A stretch of DNA of 36,908 nucleotides, from the NCBI GenBank assembly GCA_014799325.1, contig JAAVIE010000140.1, positions 1-36,908 of the forward strand. The letters run 5' to 3'. The notes under the pieces were generated by a model. The model was not told where the DNA came from. It did no database searches and saw nothing but the letters and a program-made list of their open reading frames with translations. The translations under genes were made by a program, and so were the position numbers. Source of the DNA: Oscillospiraceae bacterium. Lineage in GTDB: Bacteria > Bacillota > Clostridia > Oscillospirales > Ruminococcaceae. Each line of letters starts with the position of its first letter. The stretch's first letter is position 1. Positions 18,005 to 25,409 of this stretch are shown in pieces.

Positions 18005-18033
18005 ACTCTCACCTCTCAACGTTATTATAACAC

Positions 18034-18063
18034 AGTATAACACAAAAAAGACCGTTCGTGCAA
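18034..18063 (-). promoter_or_regulatory. candidate promoter of the ABC exporter operon
   Basis: On the minus strand TTGCAC (18063-18058) and TATACT (18039-18034) are separated by 18 bp, giving a start near 18027 and a short leader before GTG 18004. A second TATAAT lies a few bases further on but without a matching upstream box. The -35 box lies inside the terminator-like hairpin at 18050-18081. Confidence 0.55.
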
Positions 18064-18081
18064 AAATCGGAACGAACGGTC
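18044..18081 (-). terminator. hairpin with T6 tract upstream of the ABC operon
   Basis: Perfect 10-bp inverted repeat GACCGTTCGT (18050-18059) / ACGAACGGTC (18072-18081) followed on the minus strand by TTTTTT. It should stop transcripts arriving from the regulator/kinase genes. Each arm contains ACCGTTCGT, which also fits the loose half-site pattern described for LytTR regulators, so a double role as operator is possible. Confidence 0.7.
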
Positions 18082-18097
18082 AAAATAGGGAACGAAA
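18061..18097 (-). repeat. 20-bp-phased direct repeats, candidate LytTR regulator site
   Basis: CAAAAATCGGAACGAAC (18061-18077) and CAAAATAGGGAACGAAA (18081-18097) match at most positions and are spaced exactly 20 bp apart. On the minus strand this is TTCGTTCC-N12-TTCGTTCC, about two helical turns, just upstream of the candidate -35 box. LytTR regulators bind paired direct repeats with about this spacing. The adjacent operon encodes such a regulator. Confidence 0.5.
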
Positions 18098-18106
18098 TGC
18101 AAGTTG

Positions 18107-18173
18107 CTCTCAAGAATATAGTGCCGGTTTATAGTTCTCTCAGGTAAGTGGTACGAGTATAGACCCGCTCTCA
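18107..18173 (-). repeat. three TGAGAG repeats at 30-31 bp spacing
   Basis: CTCTCA (TGAGAG on the minus strand) occurs at 18107, 18137 and 18168. The flanks are loosely similar (CTTTCCC, CTTACC or ATTCT before TGAGAG). The spacing is about three helical turns. No coding potential is seen here. Confidence 0.4.
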
Positions 18174-18201
18174 GGGAAAGTTGGTGGTAATTTGCTGATT
18201 T

Positions 18202-18344
18202 AAAAAGAATTTCAGAACCGCAAACTTTTATTAAAATTTCTTGAAAAACTGGGAAATTTTAATAAAAGTTTGCTATCCGACTGAGCTTAGAGTTTTGCTT
18301 GAAAAGCTGGGCAAAACTCTAAGCTCAGTCGATTTCTGAAATTC
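18202..18344 (-). ncRNA. three-way-junction element: two 21-bp hairpins inside an outer stem
   Basis: An 11-bp outer inverted repeat (GAATTTCAGAA 18207-18217, TTCTGAAATTC 18334-18344) encloses two perfect 21-bp hairpins, 18220-18273 and 18278-18331. Their stems have unrelated sequence, but both have 12-nt loops that differ at one base: TTGAAAAACTGG and TTGAAAAGCTGG. Only 2 to 4 nt of unpaired DNA separates the helices. On the minus strand the outer stem is followed by TTTTT (18206-18202), so the natural transcript end is there. It starts about 50 nt after the kinase stop codon. A 12-bp palindrome, CTATCATGATAG, lies at 18348-18359. The design fits a structured RNA in the kinase 3' region or a separate small RNA; a mobile palindromic element is also possible. 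I do not recognise it as a known RNA family. Confidence 0.65.
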
Positions 18345-18395
18345 GTGCTATCATGATAGTTGTGCGATCAGTTGTCCGCTTGTAGAAATGTTGTG

Positions 18396-19124
18396 CTAAT
18401 TTTTTAGCGGAACAAGCAGCTCGGTAGCAAAAATGCCTTCTTCATACTGTCTGTTTACGTAGCCGCCGTATTTTTTTGCAATACGGTCAATACGAAACAG
18501 TCCAAATCCGTGCAAGCCCTCCTTCGTAGTCCGAAAAGCGCCTTTTTCAAGCTTAACAGGCGGCGAAGAATTCTGCACCGACAAATAAAGCTGCCCCTTG
18601 AATTTATCAATATACACCCGCATAAAGCGTTCCTCTTGGGGCACTTTTTCACAGGCTTCCATAGCGTTGTCAATAAGATTTCCCAATACCGAACACAACT
18701 CTACATCTGTCATAGCAACACCCTGCGGAATACGCGCCTTGATGTTGAGCTTTACGCCCTTTTGCTCCGCCACCGACAGCTTGCTGCCAAGAACAGCGTC
18801 CGCCATAACGTTGCCTGTTTGTATAGATGTGTCCGCCTGTGTAAGGTCGTCCGCCAGCTCGTCAAGATACTTTTCCAGCTCGCCTTGATCTCCCTCAAGG
18901 CGGTTTTTCATATTCTGGATATGATTGCGGTAGTCGTGCCGCCACGCCTGCATTTGCCGATACATATTCCGTATCTCCTCGGTCTGCTTGCCGATAAGCT
19001 CGCTCTGAAACTCGGAAATGCGCTTGTCCACAAGATGAAAAAAGAGCTTTCTCAAAAGGAAAAAAGCCGCCGTCAGAAATGCAATGCAGAAAATAACGAT
19101 AATGATTATGACAGCCGTTTTCAA
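18396..19124 (-). CDS. small GHKL-type sensor histidine kinase (AgrC/NatK-like)
   Basis: A 242-residue kinase with a single N-terminal membrane helix (about 3-25), a short helical linker, a phosphoacceptor segment WRHDYRNHIQ (H63) and a GHKL ATPase domain with LGNLIDNAMEAC (N box) and HGFGLFRI (G box). It lacks the multi-helix sensor domain usual in AgrC-type kinases, so it probably senses through a partner membrane protein such as the ABC exporters, or through its single helix. The start is TTG (19124) with AAGGAGG seven nt upstream; it overlaps the regulator's stop codon (TTGA), indicating coupled translation. Confidence 0.9.
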   Translation of the reverse strand: MKTAVIIIIVIFCIAFLTAAFFLLRKLFFHLVDKRISEFQSELIGKQTEEIRNMYRQMQAWRHDYRNHIQNMKNRLEGDQGELEKYLDELADDLTQADTSIQTGNVMADAVLGSKLSVAEQKGVKLNIKARIPQGVAMTDVELCSVLGNLIDNAMEACEKVPQEERFMRVYIDKFKGQLYLSVQNSSPPVKLEKGAFRTTKEGLHGFGLFRIDRIAKKYGGYVNRQYEEGIFATELLVPLKN

Positions 19125-19819
19125 TCCCGATCCTCCTTGTAATAGTCAATAAACGCCCTGTTTACGCTGTCGTACAGCCTCCGTGAGATCGGTATTTTTT
19201 CTCCGCTGTCCATGGTGATCTCAGTCTTGGAAACGCTGCTGATATATCCGAGATTCACAACATAGGAGCGGTGGCAGGAAACAAAGCCTTCCCCCAGTTT
19301 TTCAAAAACCGCGCTGAGACCTATAGAGCAGGTTATCTTATTACCGCTGTTCAGCGCTGCCTGGGTTTTCTTTCCAAAGGCTTCAAGATAAATGATATTT
19401 TTGGAGGAAGTGATCACTGAGCCCTCACAGCAGGGCAAAATTATCCTGTTTTTGGGCTTGCGGCCGTGGGAATACCTGTCAAGAGTCATAAACAGCTTAT
19501 CCTTATCCACAGGCTTCAGCAGATAATGCAGGGCTTCCACTTCATAGCCGTCGCCCATATACTCCGAAAAGCCCGTAATGAACACAATAGGCAGCATATC
19601 GCCTTTGGCGCGGAGAGCTTTGGCAAGCTCCATGCCGTTCATTTTGCCCATTTCTATATCAAGCAGCAGAAGATCGCATTGGTCGTCGGGATAGCTGAAC
19701 AGGAACTGTTCCGCCGAGCTGTATTCTTTTATTACGGTCTGACTGTTCCATTCGGTCAGCATTTTCCGCAAAGCCTTGACCTGATTGCTGTCGTCGTCGC
19801 ATATTGCTATTGTTATCAC
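19121..19819 (-). CDS. LytTR-family response regulator
   Basis: A 232-residue regulator with a receiver domain (acidic cluster CDDD at 7-10, phosphoacceptor D54 in LLLLDIEMG, conserved K in LLKPVD) and a C-terminal LytTR DNA-binding domain (IIYLEAFGKKT, EGFVSCHRSYVVNLGYIS). Such AgrA-like regulators control peptide secretion, bacteriocin or transporter genes and bind paired direct repeats. It forms a two-gene operon with the GHKL kinase, and the likely target is the downstream four-exporter operon, whose promoter has phased direct repeats. The start is GTG 19819 after GCGAGGAA. Confidence 0.93.
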   Translation of the reverse strand: MITIAICDDDSNQVKALRKMLTEWNSQTVIKEYSSAEQFLFSYPDDQCDLLLLDIEMGKMNGMELAKALRAKGDMLPIVFITGFSEYMGDGYEVEALHYLLKPVDKDKLFMTLDRYSHGRKPKNRIILPCCEGSVITSSKNIIYLEAFGKKTQAALNSGNKITCSIGLSAVFEKLGEGFVSCHRSYVVNLGYISSVSKTEITMDSGEKIPISRRLYDSVNRAFIDYYKEDRD

Positions 19820-19853
19820 TTTTCCTCGCCTCTGTTTTTGTTTTTATGTTTTA

Positions 19854-19882
19854 TTTATAGCAGATTGTTTTGTAAAAGTCAA
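19854..19882 (-). promoter_or_regulatory. promoter of the LytTR/GHKL operon
   Basis: On the minus strand TTGACT (19882-19877) and TATAAA (19859-19854) are separated by 17 bp. This gives a leader of about 30 nt before the GTG start at 19819. Confidence 0.75.
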
Positions 19883-19947
19883 GAAGAAAAAATACAGGAT
19901 ATTGCATTTTATCGAAAAATTTAAGGATTATTTAATAAATTCCATGT

Positions 19948-20081
19948 TATAATAACCTCAAACCGCGGAAAGAGGAAATATTTATTTTAATGTTTGAGAT
20001 TATTTTATCATTTCAAAGGAATCGAATTTTGCCCTGCAAAATTCTCTTTATATGATATAATAACCTCAAACCGCGGAAAGA
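19948..20081 (+). repeat. 26-bp direct repeat carrying TATAAT, upstream of the permease
   Basis: The 26-bp sequence TATAATAACCTCAAACCGCG plus GAAAGA occurs identically at 19948-19973 and 20056-20081, 108 bp apart. Each copy begins with a perfect -10 box, but neither has a good -35 box, which suggests tandem activator-dependent promoters. The shared downstream part contains the CCGCGG palindrome and would lie in the initial transcript. The second copy ends 36 bp before the permease ATG. Confidence 0.7.
20024..20044 (+). promoter_or_regulatory. perfect palindrome, candidate operator of the permease promoter
   Basis: GAATTTTGC and GCAAAATTC form a perfect 9-bp inverted repeat with a CCT centre. 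It covers the place where the -35 box of the second TATAAT (20056) should be. This position suits an activator such as the OmpR-type regulator encoded downstream, or a repressor. The first repeat copy lacks an equivalent palindrome. Confidence 0.5.
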
Positions 20082-20117
20082 AAAATTTAGAGAACAGTTT
20101 CCAAAAGGAGCAGTGTA

Positions 20118-22466
20118 ATGTACATAAAAATACTGAAAAAAGATCTAAAACGCAAAAAGACCATGAACATAATCCTGTTGATCTTTGTGATCTTGGCGGC
20201 AACGTTTATAGCAGGCAGTGCAAATAACCTTATTACGGTAAGCAGTGCATTGGATAATTTTTTTGAAAAGGCAGGCGTTCCCGATTATTGGTTTGCGTCT
20301 ACCAGCACTTCCGAAATCGAAAGCTTTGAGGAGCTTGCCGAGGAAAACAATTACGATTATTATATATCTAAGCTTATACAGATCGACCCCAAAAACGTTT
20401 TGGTTGAAAATGAAAGGTTTGAATATTCCAACACACTGGCATTATCCACCTTGGGCGGAATAAAAATTTTTGATAAAAACAATGAAGAGATCACTCATAT
20501 AAACGATGGAGAGATTTGGGTCACCAATGTTATGTTCAATTCGTCTGAAAATGATTTTCACGAGGGCGGAAAAATTTTCATCAGCCATAACGGAATCGAA
20601 AAGGAATTTACAATAAAGGGCTACACAAAGGACGCTCTTTTCGGCTCTCAAATGGTCGGAATAACAAGGTTTCTCGTAAGCGATAACGATGCAGAGCTTT
20701 TTAATACAGAGAATACTGTTATATGCAGAGCCGTGGAGGTCCATACAAACGATAAGGATTACCCGGACAAATTTAACGCACTGAACATAAACACTGTTAT
20801 GTCGATTGACAGTTCTATGACCAAAATGATGTATATTATGGATCTGCTTATCGCAGCGATCTTGCTGGTGGTGAGCGTGTGTTTGATACTTATTTCAATG
20901 GTTATACTGCGTTTTATCATCAATTTCACCATTACGGAGGAATTTCGTGAGATAGGCGTTATGAAGGCTATCGGAATTAAGAATAACGCCATCAGAGGAT
21001 TGTATATAGCAAAGTATTTCGCAATAGCTTTCATCGGCACAGTTGTGGGTCTGGCGCTGAGTTTTCCATTTAGCAGGATCATGCTGACAGGAATATCGGA
21101 GAAGATCATAATTTCGGGCGAGGATAATTTTCTGATAAATATTGCAGCGGCAATTCTTGCAGGAGCAGCGGTGGTATTGTTCTGCTTTTTCTGCACACGA
21201 AGGATACGCAAATTCTCCCCCATAGACGCAATACGCAGCGGAGAAACAGGGGAGCGTTTCAAGAAAAAAGGGATCTTTCACTTGGGAAAATCTATTTTGC
21301 CCACCGTACCCTTTATGGCGGTGAACGATATTTTCAGTGGAATAAAAAGCTATATATCAATGATAATTATTTTCATAATCGGAACTCTGCTTGTGATCAT
21401 CCCCGTCAATACAATAAATACCCTGCGCTCCGACCGGCTGATAACGATCTTTAATATGGCAAAAAGCGATCATGTTATTTCGCAGGAGACGCTGTTCAAT
21501 CCCAACGAGGATAACAAGAAAAAAATAGAGCAGTCCTTTGACCAAGTGCGTGAAATGTTTTCCGATAACGGGATCGAAGTTGATGTTTTTCAGGAAATAA
21601 TGTTCAGAGGGAATATTTCAAAGGGAGATAAGCTCACAAATTCCCTGACGTTCCAAGGTATGGGAGATGTGACGACGGATATGTATGCTTATATGGAGGG
21701 AACACCGCCACAGAATGTTCACGAGGTGGCGCTGACCTATCTGGTAGCGGAGCGTATCGGTGCGGAAATCGGCGACGAGGTCAAAATCAAAATAGGAGAG
21801 GACACCAAAACCTACACCGTCAGCGCAATTAACCAAAGTATGAACAATATGGGCGAGGGTATTCGCTTTCATCAGGACGCAGAGCTTGATTACAGATATG
21901 CTATGGGCGGCTTCGGACTTCAGATAAAATATAAGGATAATCCCGACAGTGACACTCTTGCGGAAAGAAAGTCAATGCTTCAAAATTTGTATAAGGACGC
22001 AAAAATTTTTACACCGGGAGAATATATAAGCTTCATGATCGGAGACGTGGCAGAGCAGCTTGACAGTATGAAGGTGTTGATCTTAAGCATTATTCTGTGC
22101 ATAAATATTCTTGTAGCGGTGCTTATGGTCAAGAGCTTTATCACAAAGGAAAAAAGCGAGATCGCTCTGCTTAAAGCAATAGGCTTTAAAAACAACTCCC
22201 TTGTTTTGTGGCAGACGGTGCGGATAGGAATTGTGCTTTTGATCTCGGTATTGTTCGGCGCATTGCTTTCATCGCCATTGTCATCACTGATAATTACGCC
22301 AATTTTCCAAATGATGGGAGCATACAGCATTGAATATGAAATCAAGGCATTGGAGGTTTATGTTCTATTCCCTCTTATCGTCCTTGCGGCAACGGCATTG
22401 GCGGCGTTTATTTCGGCACAGGGTGTGAGAGGCATATCCTCGTCACAGATATCCAACAACGAGTAA
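20118..22466 (+). CDS. FtsX/MacB-like ABC transporter permease (peptide-resistance type)
   Basis: A 782-residue membrane protein with one N-terminal helix (about 17-36), a large extracytoplasmic region and two FtsX-type membrane blocks. The first is about 235-355 (MVILRFIINFTITEEFREIGVMKAIGIKNN) and the second about 640-770 (SFITKEKSEIALLKAIGFKNNS); further helices lie near 410-430. The duplicated EIxxMKAIG/EIALLKAIG coupling motifs identify the family. With its ATPase it resembles mechanotransmission-type transporters that remove antimicrobial peptides or flip lipid-linked targets. Start at ATG 20118 with AAAGGAG eight nt upstream. It is followed after 15 bp by its ATPase gene. Confidence 0.9.
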   Translation: MYIKILKKDLKRKKTMNIILLIFVILAATFIAGSANNLITVSSALDNFFEKAGVPDYWFASTSTSEIESFEELAEENNYDYYISKLIQIDPKNVLVENERFEYSNTLALSTLGGIKIFDKNNEEITHINDGEIWVTNVMFNSSENDFHEGGKIFISHNGIEKEFTIKGYTKDALFGSQMVGITRFLVSDNDAELFNTENTVICRAVEVHTNDKDYPDKFNALNINTVMSIDSSMTKMMYIMDLLIAAILLVVSVCLILISMVILRFIINFTITEEFREIGVMKAIGIKNNAIRGLYIAKYFAIAFIGTVVGLALSFPFSRIMLTGISEKIIISGEDNFLINIAAAILAGAAVVLFCFFCTRRIRKFSPIDAIRSGETGERFKKKGIFHLGKSILPTVPFMAVNDIFSGIKSYISMIIIFIIGTLLVIIPVNTINTLRSDRLITIFNMAKSDHVISQETLFNPNEDNKKKIEQSFDQVREMFSDNGIEVDVFQEIMFRGNISKGDKLTNSLTFQGMGDVTTDMYAYMEGTPPQNVHEVALTYLVAERIGAEIGDEVKIKIGEDTKTYTVSAINQSMNNMGEGIRFHQDAELDYRYAMGGFGLQIKYKDNPDSDTLAERKSMLQNLYKDAKIFTPGEYISFMIGDVAEQLDSMKVLILSIILCINILVAVLMVKSFITKEKSEIALLKAIGFKNNSLVLWQTVRIGIVLLISVLFGALLSSPLSSLIITPIFQMMGAYSIEYEIKALEVYVLFPLIVLAATALAAFISAQGVRGISSSQISNNE

Positions 22467-22481
22467 TAAAGGAGCAGTATT

Positions 22482-23246
22482 ATGACAAATATTTTGGAAG
22501 TAAAAGACCTTTGCAAAACCTACATTGTAAACAAAAGACAGAACAACGTGCTGAAAAATGTGAATTTCAGCATTAAAGAAGGGGAAATGGTGGCCGTAAT
22601 GGGTCCCTCGGGTTCGGGAAAATCCACCCTGCTGTACTCCGTTTCGGGAATGGACAATATTACTGCGGGAGAGGTGTATTTCTGCGGGAAAAATCTTGCA
22701 AAGCTGGGGCAGAAAGAGCTGGCGGAGCTTAGACTTGACGAAATGGGGTTTATTTTCCAGCAGATGTATATGCTGAAAAATCTTTTGGTGCTGGATAACA
22801 TAATATTACCTGCCTGTCAGTCGGACAAAATCAAGGAAAGCCGCAAAAAGACTGTGGAGAGGGGCTGCGAGCTGATGCGCAAGCTGGGAATTATAGACAT
22901 TGCCGACAACGATATAAACGAGGTGTCGGGAGGACAGCTCCAGCGTGCCTGCATAAGCAGAAGTATGATAAACGATCCAAAGATGATATTTGCAGACGAG
23001 CCGACGGGCGCGCTGAACCGCACCTCCTCCGATGAGGTAATGGAGGAGCTGGCAAGGCTTAATTCAGAAGGCACAACGATCATGCTTGTGACACATGATG
23101 TTAAGGTTGCCGCAAAATGCACAAGAATTCTGTACATTGTTGACGGAAACATAAAAGGAGAGTATAATTTAGATAAATACGATAAGTCCAAGCTGAGAGA
23201 GCGCGAAAGAGAGCTTAACGGCTGGCTTATGGAAATGGGCTGGTAA
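22482..23246 (+). CDS. ABC transporter ATPase, MacB/BceA-like
   Basis: A 254-residue ATPase powering the adjacent permease. Walker A is MGPSGSGKST, the Q loop FIFQQMYML, the signature VSGGQLQRACISRS, Walker B MIFADEPTGALN and the switch histidine VTHDVK. The DEPTGALN variant and the missing membrane domain are typical of LolD/MacB/BceA ATPases. The C-terminal extension of about 30 charged residues (DKYDKSKLRERERELNGW) is longer than in the shortest members. Start at ATG 22482 after AAAGGAG. The response regulator begins 4 bp past its stop. Confidence 0.94.
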   Translation: MTNILEVKDLCKTYIVNKRQNNVLKNVNFSIKEGEMVAVMGPSGSGKSTLLYSVSGMDNITAGEVYFCGKNLAKLGQKELAELRLDEMGFIFQQMYMLKNLLVLDNIILPACQSDKIKESRKKTVERGCELMRKLGIIDIADNDINEVSGGQLQRACISRSMINDPKMIFADEPTGALNRTSSDEVMEELARLNSEGTTIMLVTHDVKVAAKCTRILYIVDGNIKGEYNLDKYDKSKLRERERELNGWLMEMGW

Positions 23247-23250
23247 AAAA

Positions 23251-23913
23251 TTGACCGACATTCTGATAGTTGAAGATAATAAGGAACTGGCAGAGCTGCT
23301 GTGTGATTTTCTCCGTAAAGATAATTACACGGTGTCAGCTGCCGAAAATGCAGAAAAAGCCTTGGAGCTGTATCAAAAATACGGCGCAAGGCTTATTGTG
23401 CTGGATATAATGCTGCCCCATAAAGACGGCTTCTGGCTGTGCGAAAAAATACGGGCGGAAAGCAACACGCCCATACTGATAGTCAGCGCAAAAACGGAAA
23501 AGGACGATAAGCTGCTGGGGCTTAATCTTGGAGCGGACGACTATATCGAAAAGCCATACGATATTGATATACTGCTGGCGAAGATCGGCGGGATATTCAA
23601 GCGGAGATATTCCCTTGAGGAGCTTGTTGACGGCGATATCAAGATAAACAAAATACAGCGCACCGTATACAAAAACGGCAATTCCATTGAAATGACCGCC
23701 AAGGAATTTGACCTGCTGGTACTGCTTTTGGAAAACAAGGGACGCACTCTTTCCAAGGAATACATTTTCGACACGGTCTGGGGCAAGGACAGCTTTTCCG
23801 AGCCGCAGACACTTACCGTCCATATAAAATGGCTTCGTCAGAAAATTGAAGAAGATCCGAGGGATCCGCAGAAGATAATGACTGTTTGGGGCGTGGGGTA
23901 CAGGTATTTATGA
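23251..23913 (+). CDS. OmpR/PhoB-family response regulator
   Basis: A 220-residue regulator. Its receiver domain has acidic VEDN near the N terminus, phosphoacceptor D52 in VLDIMLPHKDG, and the conserved lysine in DDYIEKPYD. The C-terminal winged helix has LTVHIKWLRQKIEEDPRDPQ and VWGVGYRYL. It presumably controls the permease operon, perhaps through the palindrome at 20024-20044. The start is TTG with no good ribosome binding site. It lies 4 bp after the ATPase stop codon, so translation probably depends on coupling. Confidence 0.93.
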   Translation: MTDILIVEDNKELAELLCDFLRKDNYTVSAAENAEKALELYQKYGARLIVLDIMLPHKDGFWLCEKIRAESNTPILIVSAKTEKDDKLLGLNLGADDYIEKPYDIDILLAKIGGIFKRRYSLEELVDGDIKINKIQRTVYKNGNSIEMTAKEFDLLVLLLENKGRTLSKEYIFDTVWGKDSFSEPQTLTVHIKWLRQKIEEDPRDPQKIMTVWGVGYRYL

Positions 23914-25142
23914 AAGCGTGGAGAAATATTTTCGCAGTTTTTGCCGTAATGCTCGGCTTGATCTTTGCAGGCGCAAACCTGCTTTTGATAAGCCTTAATT
24001 CATCGGATTCGGGCAGACAATACCGAGTTGAGATCAACCGAGCCGCCCTGCAAATCGAGCAAAACGGATCTGACAGCCTTGATCTGTCGCAGTACAAATA
24101 TTTGGACAGTGTTACAGAATACGGAGAGGATTTTTATAATTCAAACAGCGATTATTTCATAAAAGAAATCGGCGGAAAGCTTTACCGCTTTGACTACTCT
24201 GCACGGAATAACGAAAACCGCCTTTTGATAACAACGGTGGTAAATGTTATTATTGCGGTAACTGGGCTGGCGGTTTTCGTGCTTTTGCTGTATATCCGCC
24301 AAAAAATTCTTTCTCCATTTAATACGCTTTCGGATATTCCCTACAAGCTGTCAAAGGGCAATCTTACAGCTCCCGTAAAGGAAAGCAAAAACCGCTATTT
24401 CGGCAAGTTTTTATGGGGTATTGATCTTTTGAGAGAAAATATTGAACAGCAAAAACAGCGGGAGCTTGAACTCCAAAAGGAAAAGAAAACTCTCCTGCTG
24501 TCGCTGTCACACGATGTAAAAACTCCACTTTCGGCGATCAAGCTGTACTCAAAGGCGCTGTCCAAGGATCTTTACAATGACAAGGAAAAACAAAGGGAGA
24601 TCGCCGAAAGCATCAACCAAAAGGCCGATGAGATAGAGAATTATATTTCACAGATAATCACCGCTTCAAGAGAGGATTTTTTGAGCCTTGATGTTGAACA
24701 GGGCGAGTTTTATCTGTCGGATCTGGTCAAAAGCATTTCGGAATATTACAGCGAAAAGCTTTCTCTTGTCAAAACGGAATTTACTGTTGGAGAATACAAA
24801 AACACCCTCATTTCGGGCGACCTGAACCGCAGTATTGAGGTGCTTCAGAATGTAATGGAAAATGCGCTGAAATACGGCAACGGAAAGAAAATAGAACTGC
24901 TGTTCCCTGACGAGGACGAGGGGGTGCTTATTTCGGTAAAGAACAGCGGAAACACTTTGGCAAGGTCGGAGCTGCCGCATATTTTCGAGAGCTTTCAGAG
25001 GGGAGAAAACGCAAAAAACATCGGTGGAAGCGGGCTGGGATTGTATATTGCAAGACAGCTCATGCACAAAATGAAAGGGGAAATTTTTGCGGAGATCGAT
25101 AATGATGCTTTTACGGTGACGGCGGTGTTTGGTAAGGCGTAA
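23910..25142 (+). CDS. sensor histidine kinase of the permease operon
   Basis: A 410-residue membrane kinase. Helices lie near 8-28 and 108-128 around an external domain of about 80 residues. A HAMP-like linker and a long coiled coil (about 175-195) follow, then the HisKA segment LSLSHDVKTPLSAIKL (H201) and the ATPase domain (NVMENALKYG, N318; GGSGLGLYIARQLM). I chose ATG 23910, which overlaps the regulator's stop codon as ATGA; the ORF-track start (23886) lies inside the regulator gene. The external domain is larger than in classical BceS-type kinases, so it may sense a ligand directly rather than only through the permease. Confidence 0.92.
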   Translation: MKAWRNIFAVFAVMLGLIFAGANLLLISLNSSDSGRQYRVEINRAALQIEQNGSDSLDLSQYKYLDSVTEYGEDFYNSNSDYFIKEIGGKLYRFDYSARNNENRLLITTVVNVIIAVTGLAVFVLLLYIRQKILSPFNTLSDIPYKLSKGNLTAPVKESKNRYFGKFLWGIDLLRENIEQQKQRELELQKEKKTLLLSLSHDVKTPLSAIKLYSKALSKDLYNDKEKQREIAESINQKADEIENYISQIITASREDFLSLDVEQGEFYLSDLVKSISEYYSEKLSLVKTEFTVGEYKNTLISGDLNRSIEVLQNVMENALKYGNGKKIELLFPDEDEGVLISVKNSGNTLARSELPHIFESFQRGENAKNIGGSGLGLYIARQLMHKMKGEIFAEIDNDAFTVTAVFGKA

Positions 25143-25155
25143 AAGTGCGTATAAC

Positions 25156-25211
25156 AAAGCGTATTTACAAGATCTGTTTCGGATTTTTGTAAATGCGCTT
25201 TTTTATTTTTC
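25156..25211 (+). terminator. intrinsic terminator of the permease/two-component operon
   Basis: A 15-bp stem (AAAGCGTATTTACAA at 25156-25170, TTGTAAATGCGCTTT at 25187-25201; one G-T pair) is followed by TTTATTTTT. It starts 14 bp after the kinase stop codon. Confidence 0.9.
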
Positions 25212-25319
25212 ATAAGCCATTGTAATTCACCCTTTCTTTGTGCGATAATATCAAAAAGCGGTCAAAAAAAGACAGCCCAAAAACGACCCGCCAAACGGTG
25301 AAAAAACAACGTAATTTTG

Positions 25320-25348
25320 TTGACTTTATCAGCCTTGAATAGTATAAT
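25320..25348 (+). promoter_or_regulatory. promoter of the VWA-LRR operon
   Basis: TTGACT (25320-25325) and TATAAT (25343-25348) are separated by 17 bp. This is the only clear promoter found for the more than 11 kb of tightly packed genes that follow. The leader before GTG 25410 is about 55 nt. Confidence 0.8.
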
Positions 25349-25409
25349 ATAATAGGAAAGTTATCGAAAAAAGAAGCTTTACATAAAGAAAAACAAAGGA
25401 GTAATTATT

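Noticed and set aside
18207-18344. CRISPR-like repeat array
   Set aside because: The repeated parts are loops only, with paired arms and just two units; there is no repeat-spacer regularity and no cas gene.
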